NCBI GenBank assembly: GCA_024226105.1
Contig: JAAELZ010000641.1
Location: forward strand, 1-6,038
Reading direction: 5' to 3'
From: Pseudomonadota bacterium
GTDB lineage: Bacteria > Pseudomonadota > Gammaproteobacteria > Arenicellales > Poriferihabitantaceae
DNA: 6,038 bases
A model generated the notes under the pieces. It worked only from the letters and a program-made list of their open reading frames with translations, did not search any database and had not been told where the DNA came from. How positions within the stretch are numbered: the first letter of the stretch is position 1; every line of letters starts with the position of its first letter. Shown one piece after another: positions 1-6,038 of this stretch. A program made the position numbers and the translations under genes.

Positions 1-165
1 ACCGCGATTGCAAATTGTCGCATTCGGCTGATTTCGGCACATATTGCAACGGTAGGTGAAAAAGCCGAAGATCGCTTCATCATCAGCCAGCCCAATACAA
101 AACAGGCACTAAACGATGAACAGCAGGCCTGCCTGAAAGAATCCCTGCTAAAGGCCCTGAAATAG
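1..165 (+). CDS. glnD: GlnD C-terminus (PII uridylyltransferase/uridylyl-removing enzyme), 5' truncated
   Basis: The frame is open from the first base and ends at TAG 163-165, giving the last 54 residues of a protein that begins outside the window. The segment CRIRLISAHIATVGEKAEDR followed by FIIS matches the final ACT domain of GlnD, where E. coli has a similar ARITTIGERVEDLFII stretch, and the remaining tail (ALNDEQQACLKESLLKAL) matches the usual last helix of gammaproteobacterial GlnD. GlnD is the cytoplasmic nitrogen sensor: it uridylylates PII (GlnB/GlnK) when glutamine is low and removes the group when glutamine is high, with the C-terminal ACT domains binding glutamine. The nucleotidyltransferase and HD domains are upstream of the window and cannot be checked. 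A different ACT-domain protein is possible but less likely, given the length and sequence of the tail after the ACT strand. Confidence 0.78.
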   Translation, partial: TAIANCRIRLISAHIATVGEKAEDRFIISQPNTKQALNDEQQACLKESLLKALK

Positions 166-300
166 TCAGAAAAGAAGCTTTATGATGCGGATAAATACCT
201 CAAACATAAAGAGCACACACCTTTCCCACTGCGGCACAGGAAATATGGCTTCAGGCCCGTCAACGCAGCACCAAACGTCCCTGTGCGTACAAACCCAGCG

Positions 301-1314
301 ATGAACTCACGCACCGCACAGATAGACGAGTTTCTCGCCACCACCCCCTGGCAAGCCGCCCAACGTCAACCCCTTAATCAGGACGCCTCATTTCGCCGTT
401 ACTGGCGATTAAGGTTGCACGGAAAAACAGCCATGCTGATGGATGCCCCGCCTCCGGAAAAACCCGTATCGCTGTTTGCCGATATCGCAATATTTTTGCG
501 CAATCATGGGCTCTATGCGCCCACCCTGTACAACATGGACAATCAACACGGTCTGATGCTCATCGAGGATTTCGGGGATGCGACGTTTACGCGCATACTA
601 AAAGCAGATCCGCAGCAGGAAAACGTACTTTACGATCTGGCCATCGATACCCTGATTAAACTGCATCGAATAGAAAACTTGAAGGGTTTATCGCTGGCAT
701 CCTACGACACGCCCACCCTGATCGCCGAGGCGCAACTGTTTACCGAGTGGTTTTATCCAGCCGTAAGCGGCAAAGCAGCAAACCGGCAACAAAAAGAGCT
801 TTTTGCCGCCGCATGGAGAGAATCATTCACAAAACTGCAACCGCAACCTCAGGTACTGGTATTGCGGGACTATCATGTGGATAACCTGATGCGCCTGGAG
901 CAGGCTGACCAGTCTATGCGTTGCGGGCTGCTGGATTTTCAGGATGCATTGATGGGCTCGGCGGCGTACGATTTGATGTCTTTGATTGAGGACGCCCGAC
1001 GCGACGTATCTAAGGAACTGAAAAATCGCTGTCTACAACGATATTTCTCCGCCATGGCCGGGGAGGGAAAACTGCTGTCACAAAAAGATGTCATGCCCTG
1101 GTTAAACGTCCTGGCAGCTCAACGCCACGCAAAAGTACTGGGAATATTCGTCAGATTGTATAAACGCGACGGCAAAGCTAATTACCTTGAACATTTACCT
1201 CGAGTACTGGCACTATATACCTCAGCACTTAAGCGCGAAGCTGCGTTAGAACCGGTACTTCAATGGATGGTACAAAACCTGCCCTCTGAAGACATTAATT
1301 TAAATAAGCTCTGA
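301..1314 (+). CDS. APH-like phosphotransferase, COG3178/AmgK-like amino-sugar kinase family
   Basis: A 337-residue cytoplasmic protein of the aminoglycoside-phosphotransferase fold. Counting from ATG 301, DASFRRYWRL (about residues 28-37) and LMDAPPPEK (46-54) are the family's nucleotide-binding N-lobe motifs. LRDYHVDN carries the presumed catalytic Asp190 and metal-binding Asn195, and LLDFQDA carries the second metal ligand Asp212, standing where kinases have DFG. The His usually two residues before the catalytic Asp is Leu188. The best studied relative, Pseudomonas AmgK, phosphorylates N-acetylmuramate/N-acetylglucosamine at the anomeric carbon in cell-wall sugar recycling; that substrate is inferred here, not shown. 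From memory, the N-lobe, the LRDYH motif and the C-terminal segment AAQRHAKVLGIFVRLYKRDG look most like alphaproteobacterial members. No MurU partner is visible; pepN follows after 14 nt. ATG 301 was chosen because family members start close to this point. GTG 283 would add six residues, and neither start has a clear Shine-Dalgarno. Confidence 0.88.
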   Translation: MNSRTAQIDEFLATTPWQAAQRQPLNQDASFRRYWRLRLHGKTAMLMDAPPPEKPVSLFADIAIFLRNHGLYAPTLYNMDNQHGLMLIEDFGDATFTRILKADPQQENVLYDLAIDTLIKLHRIENLKGLSLASYDTPTLIAEAQLFTEWFYPAVSGKAANRQQKELFAAAWRESFTKLQPQPQVLVLRDYHVDNLMRLEQADQSMRCGLLDFQDALMGSAAYDLMSLIEDARRDVSKELKNRCLQRYFSAMAGEGKLLSQKDVMPWLNVLAAQRHAKVLGIFVRLYKRDGKANYLEHLPRVLALYTSALKREAALEPVLQWMVQNLPSEDINLNKL

Positions 1315-1328
1315 TACCTGCACTAAAT

Positions 1329-3959
1329 ATGCTTAAAACATCTGACAACCCGACCATCTATCTCAAAGATTATCAGCCACCTGACTTCCGACTCTTAAGT
1401 TGTGAGCTGGATTTTGAACTGGATTCAGTACAAACCCGCGTGACCGCGCGTTATGAGATCGAGGCTCTGAGTGAGTCACGTTTATTAGAGCTGGATGGTG
1501 AAGCACTGGAACTGGTTTTTGTTCATATAAACGGCGAGCCTGTTACCGAAAACACTTATCGAATAGACAAAAGAAGCTTAACCATTTCAGAGGTTCCGGA
1601 AAAATTTTTACTGAGCATACAGACCCTGACCCGACCAGAGCAAAACACCAGCTTAAACGGCCTCTATCAATCGGGTGATATGCTTTGTACGCAGTGTGAA
1701 GCACAGGGATTTCGCCGCATTGCCTACAGCCTTGACCGACCGGACGTACTCACCACCTACACTGTAAAACTGCTTGCCGACAAGGTGAGCTATCCTGTGC
1801 TGTTGTCCAATGGCAACCTGATAGAACAGGGCGAACAGGGCGAAAATCATTACGCGGTGTGGCAGGATCCTTTCCCGAAACCCACTTATTTATTTGCGCT
1901 GGTCGCCGGCAATCTTGTCAGACACAGTGACAATTTCACCACATGCAGCGGAAAAACCGTCGATATACACGTCCTTACACGCCCCGAAGACGCTGGAAAA
2001 ACTGCGCACGCCATGGCCTCACTGCAGCGCTCTATGCGCTGGGATGAACAGGCCTATGACCGGGAATATGACCTGGACGTATACCATATCGTTGCGGTAG
2101 GTGATTTCAACATGGGTGCTATGGAGAACAAAAGCCTCAACGTGTTCAACACCAAATATGTGCTGGCGCGCCCTGAAATGGCAACCGATCAGGATTATCA
2201 CGCTATTGAAGGCGTTATCGGGCACGAGTATTTTCACAACTGGTCTGGAAACCGCGTCACCTGCCGTGACTGGTTCCAGCTCAGTCTCAAGGAAGGTTTT
2301 ACTGTGTTTCGTGATCAACAGTTCAGTGGCGATATGGGCTCCTCCGGGGTACAGCGTATCAGCGATGTCAACGTACTGCGCAACGTACAGTTCAAAGAAG
2401 ATGCCGGCCCGATGGCGCACCCTGTACGGCCTGACAGCTATGAAGAAATCAACAACTTTTATACTGTCACTGTGTATGAGAAAGGGGCTGAAGTGGTACG
2501 CATGCTGCATACCCTGCTGGGTGAATCCGGTTTCAAGCATGCCTGCAATTTATACTTTGAAACCTTCGATGGTCAGGCCGTAACCACCGATGACTTTATC
2601 AGTAGCATGGAAAAGGCCAGTGGCCTGGAGCTTAGCCAGTTTCGTCTATGGTATTCACAGGCCGGGACACCGCGCGTATCGCTCGAAACCAGCTACGATA
2701 AGGATGCAAAAACACTGACCCTGAATTTCCGGCAGCACACACCCGATACCCCCGGCCAAAGCGACAAAGCCGCTTTTCTCATCCCTGTTAAAATTGCACT
2801 ATTTGATAATACAGGTGAGCGTTTGACTTTTAGTTTCGAGGGCCAGGGCTGTGATGAACCAGTATTGCACCTGAACCAGCATCAGCAAACATTCGAACTC
2901 GACGAGGTTAACACCACACCCATCACATCAGCATTGCGCGGATTCAGTGCGCCGGTCAAACTCGACTATGCACAGGATGTGCAAAGCCTGATTTTCCTCG
3001 CAAAACACGACGATGATGCCTTTAACCGGTGGGAGGCCATGCAACGATTGAGCATGAACCAAATCCGCGGCATGATGGCAGGTAAAGAAGGCTTTCCCGA
3101 CAACAAATATCTAAGTCTGTATGACCACATTCTGGCCGATACACAGACCGACCCCATGCTGCTTTCTCAACTACTGAGCTTACCCGGCGAATCCTACATC
3201 AGTCAGGATATGGACACCATTGACCCTGACCTGGTGCATCAAACACGCGAGTTGCTGATAGCTGAAATCGCGAATACCCACCGCCATCTACTGCATGAAC
3301 GTTATATGCTGGAACACACCAAAAGCTCTGGTCGGTGGACACCGGCCGAAACCGAGCACCGTGCATTAAGAGATGCCTGTCTGTCGATTTTGATACGCGT
3401 TGAAAATGAGGGTGCGTATACCCACGCCACGCGCCAATACGAGCAAGCTCGCTGCATGACCGATACCATGTCAGCCCTCGGCGCACTCAATCATTCCCAA
3501 TATGCCAACAAGCAGGCCTATCTGGATGACTTTCATCGTCAGTGGCAGGCCGAAGATTTGCTGGTGAACAAATGGTTCGGCCTGCAAAGCCAGCAGGTTG
3601 GCAAACAGGCATTGAACAATATCGTACACCTTACTAAACATCCCGACTTTGACCTGAAAAACCCGAACAAGGTCTATTCCTTAATCGGCAGTTTTCTGCA
3701 TGGAAATGCGGTTACCTTTCATGCAAAAGATGGCAGTGGTTACGCCTTCGCAACCAGGTGGATCCTCAAACTCAATGCCACTAACCCTCAGGTTGCAGCA
3801 CGCCTGGTAGGCTGCTTCAACCAGTGGAAGCGCTATGATGTTTCGCGTCAGTCCCTGATGAAGGCACAGATGCAAGCCATAGCCAGGCACCCGGAGTTAT
3901 CAGATAATGTTAGTGAAATCATCAATAAGGCGCTGGGCCAGGAGGCACCGATAAAATAG
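1329..3959 (+). CDS. pepN: Aminopeptidase N (membrane alanyl aminopeptidase, M1 family)
   Basis: A full-length 876-residue zinc aminopeptidase (E. coli PepN is 870). It removes N-terminal residues, preferring Ala, Arg, Lys and Leu, in the last steps of cytoplasmic protein turnover. The exopeptidase motif GAMEN is at residues 263-267, preceded by Met262, the counterpart of the E. coli S1-gate residue Met260. The zinc site HEYFH has His299, Glu300 and His303, with Glu322 (in LKEG) as third ligand. Tyr383 in TVYEKGAE corresponds to the transition-state-stabilising tyrosine. All are shifted by exactly two from E. coli. Domain order is the N-terminal beta domain (about 1-195), thermolysin-like catalytic domain (about 195-440), a small beta domain (about 441-546) and the C-terminal helical domain ending with the family pattern DGSGYAF and NPQVAARL. 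No signal peptide is present. ATG 1329 opens 14 nt after the phosphotransferase stop without a good Shine-Dalgarno, so cotranscription is likely. No truncation or missing catalytic residue was seen. Confidence 0.98.
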   Translation: MLKTSDNPTIYLKDYQPPDFRLLSCELDFELDSVQTRVTARYEIEALSESRLLELDGEALELVFVHINGEPVTENTYRIDKRSLTISEVPEKFLLSIQTLTRPEQNTSLNGLYQSGDMLCTQCEAQGFRRIAYSLDRPDVLTTYTVKLLADKVSYPVLLSNGNLIEQGEQGENHYAVWQDPFPKPTYLFALVAGNLVRHSDNFTTCSGKTVDIHVLTRPEDAGKTAHAMASLQRSMRWDEQAYDREYDLDVYHIVAVGDFNMGAMENKSLNVFNTKYVLARPEMATDQDYHAIEGVIGHEYFHNWSGNRVTCRDWFQLSLKEGFTVFRDQQFSGDMGSSGVQRISDVNVLRNVQFKEDAGPMAHPVRPDSYEEINNFYTVTVYEKGAEVVRMLHTLLGESGFKHACNLYFETFDGQAVTTDDFISSMEKASGLELSQFRLWYSQAGTPRVSLETSYDKDAKTLTLNFRQHTPDTPGQSDKAAFLIPVKIALFDNTGERLTFSFEGQGCDEPVLHLNQHQQTFELDEVNTTPITSALRGFSAPVKLDYAQDVQSLIFLAKHDDDAFNRWEAMQRLSMNQIRGMMAGKEGFPDNKYLSLYDHILADTQTDPMLLSQLLSLPGESYISQDMDTIDPDLVHQTRELLIAEIANTHRHLLHERYMLEHTKSSGRWTPAETEHRALRDACLSILIRVENEGAYTHATRQYEQARCMTDTMSALGALNHSQYANKQAYLDDFHRQWQAEDLLVNKWFGLQSQQVGKQALNNIVHLTKHPDFDLKNPNKVYSLIGSFLHGNAVTFHAKDGSGYAFATRWILKLNATNPQVAARLVGCFNQWKRYDVSRQSLMKAQMQAIARHPELSDNVSEIINKALGQEAPIK

Positions 3960-4152
3960 CTGGCCGCCATTAAAGCAATAGCAACCGGGGTTTTATGCAT
4001 TTCAATACATTGCTGAATCCGGCCTTTGCAATCAATGAGGCCTCTCATTAACAATCAGCAGGATAATCCATTAGAATATGCGAGAAATAAGATCGAACGC
4101 GGCTTTTCAAAAAAACAAAATCGCATCTATCAACTAATTTGGCATCCAGAAT
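3960..4152 (+). other. Intergenic region between pepN and the LysM lipoprotein gene
   Basis: This 193-nt gap contains the candidate promoter annotated separately, and no convincing gene. I looked for a pepN terminator: AGCAAT (3974-3979) and ATTGCT (about 4008-4013) could pair across a loop of nearly 30 nt, and AACCGGGGTT is too tight a palindrome to fold. Neither is followed by a run of T. Whether pepN transcripts end here cannot be told by eye. Confidence 0.5.
4048..4077 (+). promoter_or_regulatory. Candidate sigma-70 promoter upstream of the LysM lipoprotein gene
   Basis: TTAACA at 4048-4053 matches the -35 consensus TTGACA in five of six positions. TAGAAT at 4072-4077 matches the -10 consensus TATAAT in five of six. 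The spacer is 18 nt. Transcription would start near 4084 and leave an untranslated leader of about 70 nt before ATG 4153. Its position at the start of a functionally unrelated gene, after a 193-nt gap, fits a new transcription unit. This is a match by eye only, and chance matches of this quality do occur in AT-rich gaps. Confidence 0.42.
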
Positions 4153-5058
4153 ATGAAAAACACCAAGTACCCAACAATCATATTAATGCTCATCGCGTTA
4201 CCTGGTTTATTTGCCTGCAGTCCGGATGAACCGGATAACGCAAAACTACCTCAGAATATAGAGCTGAATACCAGGCTGGTCGCGTTGAACGTCAAACTGG
4301 CGGACCTCTCAGAACAACTGGCACAGTCAAAACAACAAACCAGGGATGCTAATGCGACGATTCTCAACCTGAATCAACGTATTGCGCAACTGGAAAAGAA
4401 GCAGGAAACACAGCCTGATTTAAACGCTTTACCGCAACAGATTGACCCGTCGCAGGCCGAACGACAAAAGCTGGAACAACAATTACAGGATTACCTGAAA
4501 AAAGAAGAAAACAATCTTAAGCTGCTTGCCGATAAGGAAAAACAACTACAACAATCCGCTGCCAAACTGGTTGAATCACAACAGAAACAGGCAACAACTC
4601 AGTCTCAAGTGAATGATTTCAAGCAACAGCTTGAAGAGACCAGGGCACTTATGCAATCTCTGCTGAGCGAACAGCGACAGCTGGACAACAAACTTGAAAA
4701 CTCTGAACAGGCACTATCACTGGCCCAGACAAAGGCGAACGACATCAGCCTTAAGTATCGTAACATGCTGGCTAGAAATACCAGGCTGGAAAGCGACGAC
4801 GGTCAAACCAGAACTCAACTCAGCGATTTGCGTCAGGAACTGGAATCCACGCAGGAAGAAATTGCCCGGCTGACGCAGTCTCGAGGAATCTACACCGTTC
4901 AAGCGGATGATAATTTGTCCAAAATCGCCGCGTTCTTTTATCGGGATGGAAACCAGTGGGCAAATATCTGGAAGGCAAACCAGTTCCTGCTGGATAAACC
5001 CGATCTTATCTATACTGGTATGGTTCTGGTCATCCCGCATACTGATCAGACTTTCTAA
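4153..5058 (+). CDS. Predicted outer-membrane lipoprotein with coiled coil and C-terminal LysM domain
   Basis: A 301-residue protein with three visible parts. Residues 1-22 form a lipoprotein signal: basic start MKNTK, a hydrophobic core, and the lipobox LFAC with the lipidated Cys22. Phe at -2 is unusual but tolerated. Ser at +2 rather than Asp suggests Lol-dependent sorting to the outer membrane. Residues about 35-240 are a long Gln/Lys/Glu/Leu-rich region with heptad-like spacing, predicted coiled coil, with a Pro-containing break near residues 88-97. Residues 247-295 are a single LysM domain, starting YTVQADDNLSKIAAFFY and ending LIYTGMVLVIP; this longer form, with a WANIWKAN segment, resembles the YgaU-type LysM. 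LysM binds N-acetylglucosamine-containing glycans such as peptidoglycan, so the protein probably bridges outer membrane and cell wall. I do not recognise a named orthologue and its specific role is unknown. ATG 4153 is chosen because the signal peptide begins there; no clear Shine-Dalgarno precedes it. Confidence 0.9.
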   Translation: MKNTKYPTIILMLIALPGLFACSPDEPDNAKLPQNIELNTRLVALNVKLADLSEQLAQSKQQTRDANATILNLNQRIAQLEKKQETQPDLNALPQQIDPSQAERQKLEQQLQDYLKKEENNLKLLADKEKQLQQSAAKLVESQQKQATTQSQVNDFKQQLEETRALMQSLLSEQRQLDNKLENSEQALSLAQTKANDISLKYRNMLARNTRLESDDGQTRTQLSDLRQELESTQEEIARLTQSRGIYTVQADDNLSKIAAFFYRDGNQWANIWKANQFLLDKPDLIYTGMVLVIPHTDQTF

Positions 5059-5138
5059 TTAGTTTCTATAGCAACTATCTGAGCAATACAACGACCGGGT
5101 CCACTTTTGTCCGTTATGGGTAAAATCCAAACATTTAT

Positions 5139-5846
5139 ATGAACGTTCGCGATATCAAAGGCCTGCTATTCGACAAAGACGGCACCCTGATCGATTTTTC
5201 TGCCTCCTGGTTAAAGCCAATGAAGGATGTCACCGGGCTCATCGCGACTCACGCAGGCCGAGCCGATTTGAAGATGGAGTTGCTGGTTGATGGCGGTTAT
5301 GAGCCGGAAAATGATAGCTGGGCAAAGGATTCCGCCATTGCGTTTGAAACCAGCGAAACCATTTACAAAAGATGGGCGTGTATGACCAGCCCTGAATTGA
5401 TCGAATCGTTAATGCCCGAAATTCAGGCCATTATTTTCAAATCACTCGAAAAAGCCGTACCGGTTGTTGAGAACATGACCGGTCTGTTTACCCGACTCAC
5501 CCGCCATTACACCCTTGGTGTCGCCTCCATGGATGACGAAATCAACGTCAGGCAAACTCTGAACGGCCTGGGTCTGCACCAACACCTGAGTTTTTACTGC
5601 GGCGCAGATTCCGGTTTCGGGATCAAACCCGGCCCGGGTATGGTGTTTGCTTTTTGTAAGCAGGCAAAGCTTGCGCCAGAGCAGGTTGCTGTGGTCGGGG
5701 ATGCTGCCCATGACTTGAAAATGGCCAGTACTGCCGGTGCCCTGGCCATCGGCGTTCTAAGTGGCGCGAGCAGCGAGGAAACCTTGAGCGAACATGCAGA
5801 CATACTAATTTCAGATATTGGCGACCTGGCGCAGCATTTGCTCTAG
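5139..5846 (+). CDS. HAD-superfamily hydrolase (phosphatase-like, Gph/COG0546 type)
   Basis: A 235-residue cytoplasmic protein with all four HAD motifs. Motif I is LFDKDGTLIDF with nucleophile Asp12 and acid/base Asp14. Motif II is Ser130 in VASMDDE. Motif III is Lys163 in GIKPGPGM. Motif IV is VVGDAAHD, with Asp188 and Asp192 binding magnesium. Residues about 20-120, between motifs I and II, form a helical cap (C1 type), which normally sets substrate choice. Length and motif layout fit phosphoglycolate phosphatase-like enzymes, but the ASMDDE motif and the cap sequence do not match classical Gph closely, so the substrate is unknown. The gene follows the lipoprotein gene by 80 nt without an evident terminator between them, so cotranscription is possible. 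A TAAAAT at 5121-5126 could be a -10 box but lacks a good -35. ATG 5139 is supported by motif I beginning at residue 9, and no Shine-Dalgarno is seen. The stop codon lies inside a hairpin. Confidence 0.92.
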   Translation: MNVRDIKGLLFDKDGTLIDFSASWLKPMKDVTGLIATHAGRADLKMELLVDGGYEPENDSWAKDSAIAFETSETIYKRWACMTSPELIESLMPEIQAIIFKSLEKAVPVVENMTGLFTRLTRHYTLGVASMDDEINVRQTLNGLGLHQHLSFYCGADSGFGIKPGPGMVFAFCKQAKLAPEQVAVVGDAAHDLKMASTAGALAIGVLSGASSEETLSEHADILISDIGDLAQHLL

Positions 5847-5874
5847 CCCGGATATTTTATGAATTATTCGGGCT
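5845..5874 (+). terminator. Hairpin overlapping the HAD gene stop; possible terminator or repeat palindrome
   Basis: AGCCCGGATA (5845-5854) pairs with TATTCGGGCT (5865-5874) over ten base pairs, one of them G-U, around a 10-nt loop. The left arm contains the last two bases of the TAG stop. There is no T-run after it on either strand, so it is not a classical intrinsic terminator. It may be a transcript-end stabilising hairpin, a terminator acting without a U-tract, or one copy of a dispersed palindromic repeat. Confidence 0.38.
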
Positions 5875-6038
5875 GATATCTGGTGTACGAGGTCTAAAAC
5901 CAACGGTGTAACGATCAGGAGGTAACCCATATCGCAATGTCTCGATACTATAGCTTCGCAGCATAAAAACACCGGTACCCCGCTAACGGGGAGTTGAATC
6001 CCCGTATCTCACCGTTAACGATTCTGCATCATCTGCAT
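5875..6038 (+). other. Non-coding tail with inverted repeats; possible structured RNA or leader
   Basis: All three + frames are broken by stops and no minus-strand frame looks coding. Several inverted repeats are visible: AACGGTG (5902-5908) with CACCGTT (6010-6016), TATCG (5930-5934) with CGATA (5943-5947), and a CCCCG/CGGGG/CCCCG triplet at 5978-5982, 5987-5991 and 6000-6004. The middle CGGGG can pair with either neighbour, and the downstream pairing extends to six base pairs (ACGGGG/CCCCGT). AGGAGGT at 5917-5923 is a strong Shine-Dalgarno match. I do not recognise any known RNA family (tRNA, tmRNA, 6S, 4.5S, common riboswitches). The stretch may be a leader of a gene that lies beyond the window. 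Confidence 0.3.

Noticed and set aside
182..304. 40-codon + strand ORF after glnD (starts MMRINTSNIK)
   Set aside because: No ribosome binding site, low-complexity composition rich in Ser/Thr/Gln, and overlap with the phosphotransferase start; probably chance.
2019..2540. 173-residue open frame on the minus strand
   Set aside because: It lies entirely inside pepN over the conserved catalytic core, has no recognisable domain, and is explained as an antisense shadow of a strongly coding frame.
2101..2583. 160-residue + strand frame inside pepN
   Set aside because: It overlaps the GAMEN and HEYFH region in another frame and has no family features.
3971..4015. Possible terminator after pepN (AGCAAT/ATTGCT)
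   Set aside because: Six base pairs across a loop of nearly 30 nt and no following T-run.
4026..4229. 67-residue + strand frame starting with TTG before the lipoprotein gene
   Set aside because: It runs into the lipoprotein signal sequence in another frame, covers the candidate promoter, and has no recognisable domain or ribosome site.
5098..5126. Promoter for the HAD gene using TAAAAT (5121-5126)
   Set aside because: The -10-like box is reasonable, but the hexamers at 17-18 nt upstream (GGTCCA, GGGTCC) are poor -35 matches.
5993..5999. GTTGAAT resembling an integron attC core (GTTRRRY)
   Set aside because: No matching RYYYAAC partner at a suitable distance and no cassette-like arrangement, so a 7-nt match is chance.
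5987..6004. tRNA T-arm-like hairpin (CGGGG, loop AGTTGAAT, CCCCG)
   Set aside because: The loop has eight nucleotides and lacks the TTCRA pattern; no acceptor stem, anticodon arm or CCA end fits around it.
6024..6038. CTGCAT repeated with a 9-nt period at the window end
   Set aside because: Only two copies, the second cut by the window edge; too little to call a repeat.

Overview
The window looks like an ordinary chromosomal segment of a proteobacterium, most likely a gammaproteobacterium. The main evidence is the C-terminal end of a GlnD-type uridylyltransferase with a gamma/beta-like tail, and a PepN-type alanyl aminopeptidase of 876 residues whose active-site residues sit exactly two positions from their Escherichia coli equivalents. 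The sugar-kinase-like phosphotransferase resembles, from memory, the alphaproteobacterial branch of its family, so the lineage assignment is not firm. All genes are on the + strand and no mobile element, CRISPR array, tRNA or rRNA is visible.

Layout: 1-165, 3' end of glnD. 166-300, a gap without a good promoter, terminator or ribosome binding site; its frame stays open from the glnD stop into the next gene. 301-1314, a COG3178/AmgK-like phosphotransferase. 1329-3959, pepN, only 14 nt downstream and probably cotranscribed. 3960-4152, an intergenic region with a plausible sigma-70 promoter. 4153-5058, a predicted outer-membrane lipoprotein with a long Gln-rich coiled coil and a C-terminal LysM domain. 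5139-5846, a HAD-superfamily phosphatase-like hydrolase. Its stop codon lies in a 10-bp hairpin. 5875-6038, a non-coding tail with several inverted repeats, two mutually exclusive GC-rich hairpins and the only strong Shine-Dalgarno match noticed in the window.

The genes do not form an obvious single pathway. GlnD is nitrogen signalling, the phosphotransferase may act on cell-wall amino sugars, PepN is cytoplasmic peptide turnover, the LysM lipoprotein is envelope-associated, and the HAD protein is a small-molecule phosphatase of unknown substrate. A loose cell-wall theme (possible amino-sugar kinase plus LysM lipoprotein) is inference only.

No clearly new biological system was found. The points most worth checking are the structured tail after the HAD gene, the alphaproteobacterial-looking phosphotransferase without a visible MurU partner, and the uncharacterised coiled-coil/LysM lipoprotein.
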